DNA of 19,289 nt, from assembly GCA_003478355.1 (NCBI GenBank), contig QUFC01000058.1:1-19289 (forward strand), in the 5' to 3' direction. Positions within the stretch are counted from its first letter, which is position 1. Each line of letters opens with the position of its first letter. Source of the stretch: Lachnospiraceae bacterium AM48-27BH (GTDB lineage: Bacteria; Bacillota; Clostridia; Lachnospirales; Lachnospiraceae). Shown here piece by piece: positions 6,766 to 12,924 of the stretch. A program made the translations under genes and the position numbers. The notes under the pieces are model-generated. The model saw only the letters and a program-made list of their open reading frames with translations, did no database searches and had not been told where the DNA came from.

Positions 6766-7656
6766 TTAATAGCCGCCGTACATATCGTGATTGACAAGGG
6801 CGGTGTAATAGCTGTCAATGGTGTTGGGTGCGTTGAAAAGTACCGCTTTCAGATATTGCTTGATGTTGCGGATTTTCGTGGTGTTCTCTTTCATGCAGTC
6901 AAAGACAAATTCAATGTGGCTGCTGTTCAGCTTCATAAACTTTGCTTTGACAAGCTCTGCCGGATAATCGTCCCCGGCGATACGAATTGTCTTTCGTTTA
7001 GTGCAGACAGTTTCAAGGATAAGGGACACAATCTCGTCCAAGCGTTCCCTGTCAATGTCGGTATGCTTGATAAAATGCTCATACTCGATATTGTCCTTGA
7101 TGATTTCCTCATACACGCTGTATGCGTCTGCCGCTTCCGTTCCTTTCCGTTCCGGCTCTGCCGTTTTTTCCCTCAAAGGAGAGGAGTTAGGGGAAAGGAT
7201 AGGAATGGAATGGTTATTTGATAAATCCGTATTTGATTTTTCTTTTTTTTGCAAGTCAGTCTTTTGTATATCTTTATTTAATTGCATTGGATTTTCCAAC
7301 GTAGGTTTTTCCTGCGTAGGATTTCCCAATGTTGGATTTTCCAATGTAGGTAAATCCAAGTTAGGCGGCTGCTCATAGATGATGTAATCAGTTCCCCGCA
7401 AGCGTCCTTTCTCGTCGCGCTCCCTTGAACGCTGAATATATCCGGCTCTTTCAAGCTCCCGGACAGCTTCGCGGATAGCGTCGATTTTTTCCCGGTTGAT
7501 ATAGGACAGTCCCGCAAGGGTATAGTCCCAATCCTCCGGCAAGGACAGCATTTGCGATAACAGCCCTTTTGCCTTTAGGGAAAGTTCTTTGTTGCGTAAA
7601 TGGTGGTTGCTCATAACCGTATATCCTGTGTTTCTCTCCACGCGAAAAACTGCCAT
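6766..7656 (-). CDS. RepA-like replication initiator, helix-turn-helix N-terminus and DUF6017-type C-terminus
   Basis: A 296-residue protein. The N-terminal 95 residues (from MAVFRVERNTGYTVMSNHHL) form a winged-helix initiator-type domain. A linker follows with five-residue repeats (about 99-125) and a polar low-complexity stretch. The C-terminal domain (about 180-290) with ERLDEIVSLILETVCTKRKT and FMKLNSSHIEFVFDCMKENT matches the DUF6017 region of such proteins. It is probably needed for rolling-circle or theta replication of the excised circle; the role is inferred from the family. A structured leader at 7686-7857 precedes it. The start at 7656 follows AAAGGAG about 13 bases upstream, so the spacing is rather long. 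Confidence 0.83.
   Translation of the reverse strand: MAVFRVERNTGYTVMSNHHLRNKELSLKAKGLLSQMLSLPEDWDYTLAGLSYINREKIDAIREAVRELERAGYIQRSRERDEKGRLRGTDYIIYEQPPNLDLPTLENPTLGNPTQEKPTLENPMQLNKDIQKTDLQKKEKSNTDLSNNHSIPILSPNSSPLREKTAEPERKGTEAADAYSVYEEIIKDNIEYEHFIKHTDIDRERLDEIVSLILETVCTKRKTIRIAGDDYPAELVKAKFMKLNSSHIEFVFDCMKENTTKIRNIKQYLKAVLFNAPNTIDSYYTALVNHDMYGGY
7286..7360 (-). repeat. Five 15-bp units encoding a pentapeptide-repeat linker in RepA
   Basis: Units at 7286, 7301, 7316, 7331 and 7346 share the pattern GTaGGatTTtCCaAt on the plus strand. On the minus strand they encode PTLEN, PTLGN, PTQEK, PTLEN-like units of the RepA linker. The period is a multiple of three, so copy-number change keeps the frame. 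Confidence 0.8.
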
Positions 7657-7685
7657 AGCTTCATCAACTCCTTTGCTGCATATTT

Positions 7686-7797
7686 GTTACGCAGTAGAAC
7701 AGCGATTTTGAGGTTTTAGGTATCAATCCCTTACCCGGTGAAAACCGCACCCGCAAAGCCTTGTGTAGTAAGGCTCTTTTTGCCCCTACTGCGTAAC
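7686..7797 (-). repeat. 12-bp perfect inverted repeat in the repA leader
   Basis: GTTACGCAGTAG (7686-7697) and CTACTGCGTAAC (7786-7797) are exact complements with 88 bases between. Inside lies a further hairpin AGCCTT-GTGTAGT-AAGGCT (7757-7775), followed on the plus strand by CTTTTTG. It could form a large RNA stem in the repA leader or mark an initiator or origin site. Confidence 0.7.
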
Positions 7798-7805
7798 ATG
7801 AGGGT

Positions 7806-7857
7806 AAAAAAATAGCGGCGTTCCTATTCCCCTGTGTAGGAGTGAAGAAACGCCGCT
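7806..7857 (-). terminator. Strong minus-strand terminator upstream of repA
   Basis: AGCGGCGTT (7814-7822) and AACGCCGCT (7849-7857) form a 9-bp perfect stem with an inner CCTA/TAGG stem. On the minus strand it is followed by A and seven T. It would stop transcription entering the element from the chromosome side, or act as an attenuator if the repA promoter lies further right. Confidence 0.65.
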
Positions 7858-8300
7858 GTATGCGGTACATTATAATTTTTTAACTTCTGTTCTATCATGC
7901 TATATGGTTCTATCCGTAGAAATCTGTATGCCCGTTTAGCAATACATAAAATGCGTTGGACTCCGGTTTTCGACTATCTTTTTACACCCATTTCTACACC
8001 CAAATGGCATGAAACTATATGATTTTGCATGAAGTTTTATAAACTTGCAATTTCAAAAAACCTTGTAACCATGCGGTTTTACGGACTTTTATTGAGGTAT
8101 ATAGATTTATGAAAAAAGGCTAATTTACAACAATACCTAATTTCATATATGTCTATTCTCCTTTGAAATTTCTTTTCGTAATTTATAACATAACGTTTTA
8201 ATTATAACAGGAGTTTGGCCTTTTCTCAAGGACTTATTGCGGGGAAAATCCGGGAAAAATCGGTCCCGGATGTCGAATCCTGGGGGTTCGTGTCGGTCGA
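7858..8300. other. Gene-free AT-rich region holding the element end
   Basis: No gene is seen on either strand. It contains the candidate arm repeats (7979-8002), a direct repeat GCATGAA at 8007-8013 and 8027-8033, and AT-rich sequence up to about 8215. A GC-richer stretch follows with two small hairpins: ATCCGGGA/TCCCGGAT at 8248-8271 and a CGAATCC/GGGTTCG stem with one wobble pair at 8274-8290. The element-chromosome junction is probably in 8020-8240 but I cannot fix it without an empty-site sequence. Confidence 0.5.
7979..8002. repeat. Two tandem 12-bp repeats, candidate integrase arm-type sites
   Basis: TTTTTACACCCA (7979-7990) is followed directly by TTTCTACACCCA (7991-8002), differing at one base. 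Tn916-type tyrosine integrases bind short direct repeats near the element ends through their N-terminal domain; position and period fit that role. The integrase itself is outside the window. Confidence 0.45.
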
Positions 8301-8306
8301 AATTCG

Positions 8307-8335
8307 TTGCTTTTTTGTATCTGCGGGGTTAAAAT
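8307..8335 (+). promoter_or_regulatory. Sigma-A-like promoter of lgt
   Basis: TTGCTT (8307-8312), a 17-base spacer and TAAAAT (8330-8335), about 70 bases before the lgt start. It leaves lgt its own promoter on the chromosomal side of the inserted element. Confidence 0.55.
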
Positions 8336-8347
8336 AAAGAAAACGTA

Positions 8348-8374
8348 GTAACTGTGAAGGTATGGAACTGTTAC
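8348..8374. repeat. Imperfect palindrome in the lgt leader
   Basis: GTAAC (8348-8352) and GTTAC (8370-8374) are inverted; AACTGT also occurs as a direct repeat at 8350-8355 and 8366-8371. It lies just downstream of the predicted transcription start and could be an operator or a dispersed intergenic repeat. Confidence 0.5.
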
Positions 8375-8405
8375 AAAACGTAAGGAAAAAGGAGAAAATG
8401 TACAT

Positions 8406-9287
8406 ATGTTAACTGCTGCAGATATTCGTTTCGTCCATCTGGGGCTTGAAATTGAACACTTACGAAACAGTATTTCTGTGTTTGGATTCCGGATCGCTTT
8501 TTATGGAATCATTATTGGAATTGGAATGCTGGCTGGTATCTGGATCGCCCAGTCAGACGCCAGACGCCGCGGGCAGGATCCGGATCTCTATCTTGATTTT
8601 GCACTGTATGGTATTATATTTTCCATTATCGGTGCCAGAACCTACTATGTGATCTTTGATTGGGATAACTATAAAAATAATCTGATCCAGATCTTCAATT
8701 TAAGAGCGGGCGGACTGGCCATCTATGGGGGAGTCATAGCAGGCGTCCTGACCTTGCTTGTATTTACCAGAGTGAAGAAACTCTCCTTCTTTTCCATGGC
8801 AGATACGGGAGTTCTTGGACTGATTACCGGACAGATCATCGGAAGGTGGGGAAACTTTTTTAACTGCGAGGCATTTGGAGGCTATACAGACAGCTTTCTT
8901 GCCATGCGGATCAAAAGATCCCTGGTCAATCCCGGAATGATCTCACAGGAACTGCTGGATCATCTGATCGTGGAGAATGGGGTGGAGTATATTCAGGTTC
9001 ATCCGACATTTCTCTATGAATCGATGTGGAACCTGGGAGTACTGATTTTTATGCTGTGGTACCGTAAGCGGAAGAAATTTGACGGGGAGATGCTTTTGAT
9101 CTATCTGCTGGGATATGGTCTTGGCAGAAGCTGGATCGAAGGTCTCAGAACCGACCAGCTGATCTTCTTTGGCACAGGCATTCCAGTATCCCAGGCATTA
9201 TCTATGCTGTTGGTGTTGATTTCCGGCACCGTGTTAGTATACAAACACAAACAACTGAAAAAGGCAAAAAAAGGAGATGTGGGATGA
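8406..9287 (+). CDS. lgt: Prolipoprotein diacylglyceryl transferase
   Basis: A 293-residue membrane enzyme that transfers diacylglyceryl from phosphatidylglycerol to the lipobox cysteine of prelipoproteins. The Lgt signature GRWGNFFNCEAFGG occupies residues 146-159. The conserved AGGLAIYGG is at 101-109 and HPTFLYES at 199-206. About seven hydrophobic helices are visible. The ATG at 8406 follows GGAG by 11 bases; an ATG at 8398 is closer but ends after four codons. The last four bases (ATGA) overlap the next gene. Length and motifs are normal. Confidence 0.95.
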   Translation: MLTAADIRFVHLGLEIEHLRNSISVFGFRIAFYGIIIGIGMLAGIWIAQSDARRRGQDPDLYLDFALYGIIFSIIGARTYYVIFDWDNYKNNLIQIFNLRAGGLAIYGGVIAGVLTLLVFTRVKKLSFFSMADTGVLGLITGQIIGRWGNFFNCEAFGGYTDSFLAMRIKRSLVNPGMISQELLDHLIVENGVEYIQVHPTFLYESMWNLGVLIFMLWYRKRKKFDGEMLLIYLLGYGLGRSWIEGLRTDQLIFFGTGIPVSQALSMLLVLISGTVLVYKHKQLKKAKKGDVG

Positions 9288-9439
9288 CAAATTCAAAGGA
9301 AGAACTGATCCAGAAGATCGAATCGGCAAGAGAGGTATTAAATAAGAGCCTCGATGAGAAAAAACAGTATGATGAGGTTTACCAGAACAGTATTTTGCTG
9401 GATACATTGATTGAGCAGTATATTGAGGCTGGTTATTAA
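9284..9439 (+). CDS. Spo0E-like sporulation-regulatory aspartyl phosphatase
   Basis: A 51-residue protein beginning MTNSKEELIQKIESAREVLN. Spo0E-type proteins are short two-helix phosphatases that dephosphorylate Spo0A~P and delay sporulation. The N-terminal IxxxIExxRxxLNxS pattern and the second-helix core S-x-x-L-D-x-L-I-x-x-Y (NSILLDTLIEQYI) match; the aspartate (D42) would be the active residue. The usual SQxLD is SILLD here. AAGGAG lies before the ATG, which overlaps the lgt stop, so the two are translationally coupled. A strong terminator follows. Confidence 0.72.
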   Translation: MTNSKEELIQKIESAREVLNKSLDEKKQYDEVYQNSILLDTLIEQYIEAGY

Positions 9440-9460
9440 ATGAAGATATAGAAATAAGAA

Positions 9461-9500
9461 GAGAGGAACTGCCATCTGATGGGGTTCCCCTCTTTCTTTA
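9461..9500. terminator. Terminator between converging genes
   Basis: GAGAGGAAC (9461-9469) pairs with GTTCCCCTC (9484-9492) with one mismatch, and CCATC (9472-9476) with GATGG (9478-9482). A T-rich tail (TTTCTTTAT) follows on the plus strand and CTTCTTATTT on the minus, so it may serve both directions. Confidence 0.8.
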
Positions 9501-9704
9501 TGTATTCTCTTTTTTCTTATTGCGGAGATGCAAAAACCGGCTGTAAGCGTAAATCAAAATCGGCACGATCATGGTGCAGTAGATAGCTGCCATGAGACAT
9601 TGTCTGGAAAATGGACTGCCGATCAGTGCCAGTACCAGGGTAGAGACGTAAAGACAGACCAGTAAAATCACGCCAAGAATGGCAAAAATCCGTTTTAAAT
9701 TCAT
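9498..9704 (-). CDS. Small two-helix membrane protein, unknown
   Basis: A 68-residue protein beginning MNLKRIFAILGVILLVCLYV with two hydrophobic helices (about 4-28 and 36-56) and a basic tail ending KKKENT. Its ATG directly follows the ABC-F stop codon (TAA then ATG), with GGAGG inside the end of that gene, so it is cotranscribed and coupled with it. I recognise no family. It could be an accessory membrane protein, but no link to ABC-F function is evident. Confidence 0.65.
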   Translation of the reverse strand: MNLKRIFAILGVILLVCLYVSTLVLALIGSPFSRQCLMAAIYCTMIVPILIYAYSRFLHLRNKKKENT

Positions 9705-11696
9705 TTACATATCCTCCGCAAGCTGTTCCCAGCGTTCATAAAGCTCTGCCAGACGGATGTCCACGGCTTCTTTTTCTTTGTGGATCTCCATGAGTTTTCC
9801 TACGTTGGAGGCAATCTCCGGCTGCTGGATCTGTTCGTCTAATTCTTCGCCTCTGGCTTCTAAGGTCGCGATCTCTTCCTCGACTTTTTTCAACTCATTC
9901 TGCTTTTTCCGAAGCTTTGCCTGTTCTTCTCTCTGGGCTTTCCAGTCGGACCTGCCATTGGAAACCGGGGCAGAAACAGTGGAAACAGCGGCAGTGGAAT
10001 CGGATCTTGAAGGATCAGCAGTACCATGTTTGGAAGCGGTACGATCACCAGAAGAAGCAGTTCCGTTCACTCCGGCATAAAGCTGGTTCATCAGATCATG
10101 TTTTTCCAGGTAATAGTCGTAATTGCCAATATAATTAATGAAGGTCTCACTGGTCAGTTCCAGGATGCGGGTGGCGGTCCTGTTGATGAAATAACGGTCG
10201 TGGGACACATAGAGGACAGTTCCCGTGTAGTTATTTAATGCCTCCTCCAGAATCTCCTTGGAAGTGATGTCTAAGTGGTTAGTCGGCTCATCTAAGATCA
10301 GGAAGTTAGCATTGGAGAGCATCAGCTTCGCTAAAGAAACACGTCCGCGCTCGCCGCCGCTTAAATCCTTGATCCGTTTGAATACATCGTCTCCTGTAAA
10401 GAGGAAAGCAGCCAGCACGTTGCGGATGCGGGTGTTGTTTAAGTCCGGGTAAGTGTCCTGGAGTTCGTCAAATAAGGTTTTCTCCATGTGTAAAACCTGG
10501 TGCTCCTGGTCATAGTAACCGATATGGACCTTGGAACCTAAGATGATCTCACCGGAATCAGCGGGGATCATCTGGTTGATGATCTTTAAGAGGGTGGTTT
10601 TGCCAGTACCGTTGTTGCCGATGATGGCCACACGCTCGCCGCGCTGGATGTCCATGTCCACGCCTGCGAATAAATGGGTGTCGCCAAAGGATTTGCTCAA
10701 ATTCCGCACGGTCAGCACGTCATTGCCGCTGATGATGTTAGGCTCCAGGCGGATCTTCATCTCGTCATCTACTTCCGTAGGCTTGTCCAGAACCTCGATC
10801 TTATTTAACATCTTTTCGCGGCTTTCTGCCCGTTTGATGGATTTTTCACGGTTGAAGGACTTTAATTTGGCAATGACTTCCTCCTGGTGTTTGATCTCCT
10901 GCTGCTGATTTAAGTAGGCTTTTAGCTGGGCATCGCGGATCATAGCGCGTTTTTCGCTGTAAGCGGTGTAATTGCCCTGATAAACAGTGGCATTGCCACG
11001 GTCTAACTCAATAATCTTGGTAACCACGCGGTCCAGAAAATAGCGGTCATGGGCAACGATGATCACAGCACCCTTGTAATTCATCAGGTAGGTCTCTAAC
11101 CAGGAGATGGATTCCATGTCTAAGTGGTTGGTCGGCTCGTCCAGCATGATGATGTCCGGTCTGGACAGAAGTAGTTTACCTAAAGAAACGCGGGTTTTCT
11201 GGCCTCCGGAAAGGGTGGAGATCTCCTTCGTGAAATCTTCTTCTGCAAAGCCAAGACCTTTTAAGACGCCGGTGATCTCGCTCTGGTAGCTGTAGCCGTT
11301 GGCCAGCTCAAATTCATGGTTTAAACGTGTATAAGTATCCAGCATCTGATCCAGTTCGGCGCCAGTTACATGTTTCATCTGGACTTCCAGGCTGCGGATT
11401 TTCTCCTCCATCTCGATGATGGGGCGCTTCACCTCTAAAAGCTCCTCGTAGATGGTCTTGTGGCTGGTCAGATCCTGGTGCTGTGCCAGATAGCCAAGAG
11501 TTTTGCCCTTGGAAAGCACCGCATCCCCCTGATCGGCGGATAATTCTCCTACGATGATCTTGAGCAGAGTGGACTTGCCAGCGCCGTTGATACCGACGAT
11601 GGCGGCTTTTTCATAATCTTCTATATGAAAAGAAACATCATTCAGGATCACGTCGGTTCCGAATGATTTGCTGATATGACTGCATGATAATATCAT
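9705..11696 (-). CDS. ABC-F family ATPase (YdiF/Uup-like), ribosome-associated
   Basis: A 663-residue soluble protein with two ABC ATPase domains and no membrane helices. First domain: Walker A GINGAGKS (35-42), signature LSGGQKTRV (162-170), Walker B MLDEPTNHLD (184-193). Second: GNNGTGKT (360-367), LSGGERGRV (445-453), LILDEPTNHLD (466-476). The interdomain arm spans about 240-325. A Ser/Thr/Ala-rich linker (545-583) leads to a C-terminal coiled coil (585-662). The frame is open to 11849, but the ATG at 11696 has GGAGG five bases before it and starts at the family's usual N-terminus. An ABC-F gene beside rex is also seen in Bacillus (ydiF region). Such proteins act on translating ribosomes; antibiotic resistance is possible but unproven. 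Confidence 0.93.
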   Translation of the reverse strand: MILSCSHISKSFGTDVILNDVSFHIEDYEKAAIVGINGAGKSTLLKIIVGELSADQGDAVLSKGKTLGYLAQHQDLTSHKTIYEELLEVKRPIIEMEEKIRSLEVQMKHVTGAELDQMLDTYTRLNHEFELANGYSYQSEITGVLKGLGFAEEDFTKEISTLSGGQKTRVSLGKLLLSRPDIIMLDEPTNHLDMESISWLETYLMNYKGAVIIVAHDRYFLDRVVTKIIELDRGNATVYQGNYTAYSEKRAMIRDAQLKAYLNQQQEIKHQEEVIAKLKSFNREKSIKRAESREKMLNKIEVLDKPTEVDDEMKIRLEPNIISGNDVLTVRNLSKSFGDTHLFAGVDMDIQRGERVAIIGNNGTGKTTLLKIINQMIPADSGEIILGSKVHIGYYDQEHQVLHMEKTLFDELQDTYPDLNNTRIRNVLAAFLFTGDDVFKRIKDLSGGERGRVSLAKLMLSNANFLILDEPTNHLDITSKEILEEALNNYTGTVLYVSHDRYFINRTATRILELTSETFINYIGNYDYYLEKHDLMNQLYAGVNGTASSGDRTASKHGTADPSRSDSTAAVSTVSAPVSNGRSDWKAQREEQAKLRKKQNELKKVEEEIATLEARGEELDEQIQQPEIASNVGKLMEIHKEKEAVDIRLAELYERWEQLAEDM

Positions 11697-11709
11697 AAAT
11701 ACCTCCGAG

Positions 11710-11733
11710 GATAATACGAACGATAATACGAAC
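11710..11733 (-). repeat. Perfect tandem 12-bp repeat in the ABC-F leader
   Basis: GATAATACGAAC occurs twice in direct contact (11710-11721 and 11722-11733). Given the promoter at 11742-11770 the repeat makes up almost the whole untranslated leader before the GGAGG site. Confidence 0.85.
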
Positions 11734-11741
11734 ATTTCTAC

Positions 11742-11770
11742 ATTATAATATAGATTTTGGCCAGATGCAA
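11742..11770 (-). promoter_or_regulatory. Promoter of the ABC-F gene
   Basis: On the minus strand TTGCAT (11770-11765), a 17-base spacer and TATAAT (11747-11742). Transcription would begin near 11735, giving a leader of about 40 bases. Confidence 0.65.
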
Positions 11771-11782
11771 TAACAGTTCTGT

Positions 11783-11811
11783 TTGACATTATTTTAACCT
11801 GAGGGTATAAT
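11783..11811 (+). promoter_or_regulatory. Consensus promoter of the rex operon
   Basis: TTGACA (11783-11788), a 17-base spacer and TATAAT (11806-11811), a full consensus match. A weak Rex-operator-like sequence overlaps the -35 element (11783-11800; 9 of 14 positions of TTGTTAA-N4-TTAACAA). A hairpin CACGC-AGGA-GCGTG (11829-11842) lies in the leader. Confidence 0.8.
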
Positions 11812-11866
11812 AAAATCATTCTAGTCCGCACGCAGGAGCGTGTATGCATGGAAAAGGGGAATTACA

Positions 11867-12553
11867 GTGGAAAATAAAGAAATATCAAAGGCCGTGATTG
11901 CCCGGCTGCCCAGATATTACCGGTATCTGGGAGAACTTATGGAAGATGGAGTAGAAAGAATCTCCTCTAGTGAGTTAAGTGCCAGGATGAAAGTAACCGC
12001 TTCCCAGATCAGGCAGGATCTGAATAATTTTGGTGGATTTGGCCAGCAGGGATACGGCTATAACGTAAAATATCTGTATACTGAGATCGCGAAGATCCTC
12101 GGTATTGACCGCCAGCATAATCTGATCATCATCGGAGCTGGTAATTTAGGACAGGCCATTGCCAATTATGCGAATTTTGAACGTCGTGGCTTTATCATTA
12201 AGGGAATGTTTGATGTGAACCCAAGACTGATCGGTCTGGTGGTCCGTGGAATCGAGATCCGTGGAGTGGAAGAACTGGAGAAGTTTATCGTGGAGAACGA
12301 TGTCCAGATCGCAGCCCTGACGATTCCGAAGACCAAAGCGCCAGAGATCGCAGACCGTCTGGTAAAGGCCGGAATCAAGGCAATCTGGAATTTTGCCCAT
12401 ACGGATTTACAGGTTCCGGATGATGTGGTGGTGGAGAATGTCCATCTGTCAGAGAGCCTGATGAGACTGTCTTATCGTGTCTGCAGTATGCAGGATCAGA
12501 AAGAAGAGAAGGCCAGAAAGCTGGAAGCAAAAAAGGCGGAGAAGACTACATGA
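11867..12553 (+). CDS. rex: Redox-sensing transcriptional repressor Rex
   Basis: A 228-residue repressor that senses the NADH/NAD+ ratio and controls fermentation genes. The N-terminal winged helix (about 5-75) includes SELSARMKVTASQIRQDLNN and FGGFGQQGYGYNV. A Rossmann NAD(H)-binding domain follows with GAGNLG (90-95). The C-terminal swap helix carries VHLSESLMRLSYRV. GTG at 11867 is chosen because AAGGGG lies 7 bases before it and the family N-terminus begins there; an in-frame GTG at 11840 would have its ribosome site too close. The stop overlaps the acpS start (ATGA). The last 20 residues are lysine and glutamate rich. Confidence 0.95.
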   Translation: MENKEISKAVIARLPRYYRYLGELMEDGVERISSSELSARMKVTASQIRQDLNNFGGFGQQGYGYNVKYLYTEIAKILGIDRQHNLIIIGAGNLGQAIANYANFERRGFIIKGMFDVNPRLIGLVVRGIEIRGVEELEKFIVENDVQIAALTIPKTKAPEIADRLVKAGIKAIWNFAHTDLQVPDDVVVENVHLSESLMRLSYRVCSMQDQKEEKARKLEAKKAEKTT

Positions 12554-12912
12554 TCGTAGGGATTGGAACAGATCTGATCGAAATTGCAAGGATAGAGAAG
12601 GCCTGCAGGAAGCAGGCTTTTCTTTCACGGATTTATACAGAAGAAGAATGCCGGCTGGCTGGGGGAAGTATCTCTCGGCTGGCTGGCAATTTTGCCGTCA
12701 AGGAGGCAGTTTCCAAAGCACTTGGAACCGGTTTCCGGGAGTTTATGCCCATCGATATCGAGGTGCTGAGGAATGAATTGGGGAAACCTTATGTAAACCT
12801 GTATGGCGGTGCAGCCAAGCGGGCGTTCGAACTGAATGTGGGAATCATTCATGTGACGATCACCAATACGAAAGAGTACGCACAGGCGTTTGCGGTGGCA
12901 GAAGAGCAATAG
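12550..12912 (+). CDS. acpS: Holo-[acyl-carrier-protein] synthase
   Basis: A 120-residue phosphopantetheinyl transferase that converts apo-ACP to holo-ACP using coenzyme A, needed for fatty acid synthesis. The N-terminal IVGIGTDLIEIARI places the metal-binding aspartate at D8, and FAVKEAVSKALGTG (48-61) carries the conserved K-E pair (E52). Length is typical. The ATG overlaps the rex stop, so translation is coupled. Second gene of the rex-acpS-nnr-alr operon; acpS close to alr is also the Bacillus order. Confidence 0.95.
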   Translation: MIVGIGTDLIEIARIEKACRKQAFLSRIYTEEECRLAGGSISRLAGNFAVKEAVSKALGTGFREFMPIDIEVLRNELGKPYVNLYGGAAKRAFELNVGIIHVTITNTKEYAQAFAVAEEQ

Positions 12913-12924
12913 GGAGGAAACCAT

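Larger units (their letters stand above)
1..8100 (-). mobile_element. Tn1549/CTn-like integrative conjugative element, one end, rearranged
   Basis: All genes here lie on the minus strand in the usual order of this element family: RepA-like initiator, DUF5348, PcfB, VirD4 coupling protein, small basic protein, Maff2, then sigma-like and HTH_16 regulators and MobC. The right limit is not exact. Recognisable element genes end at 7656, candidate integrase arm repeats lie at 7979-8002, and chromosomal lgt starts at 8406 with its own promoter near 8307. The left end, with relaxase, excisionase and integrase, would lie outside the window. The mating-pore genes expected after Maff2 are missing and replaced by AT-rich cargo, so this copy is probably unable to transfer by itself. 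Family assignment rests on recognised protein families and gene order. Confidence 0.78.

Noticed and set aside
7732..7799. 22-codon minus-strand frame in the repA leader starting at 7799
   Set aside because: No Shine-Dalgarno site; it lies entirely inside the inverted-repeat structure.
8264..8295. Resemblance to a tRNA T-arm (CGAATCC), which might mark a tRNA attachment site
   Set aside because: No acceptor stem, anticodon arm or D-arm can be built around it, so it is only a small hairpin.
10531..10908. Plus-strand frame of 125 codons inside the ABC-F gene
   Set aside because: Antisense shadow of a well-supported gene; no ribosome site or family features.
11697..11849. N-terminal extension of the ABC-F protein
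   Set aside because: The extra 51 residues would be translated from the promoter and leader region; the ATG at 11696 has the better ribosome site and fits the family.
11848..11877. Ten-codon frame overlapping the rex start
   Set aside because: No ribosome site of its own and no sign of regulatory codon content.
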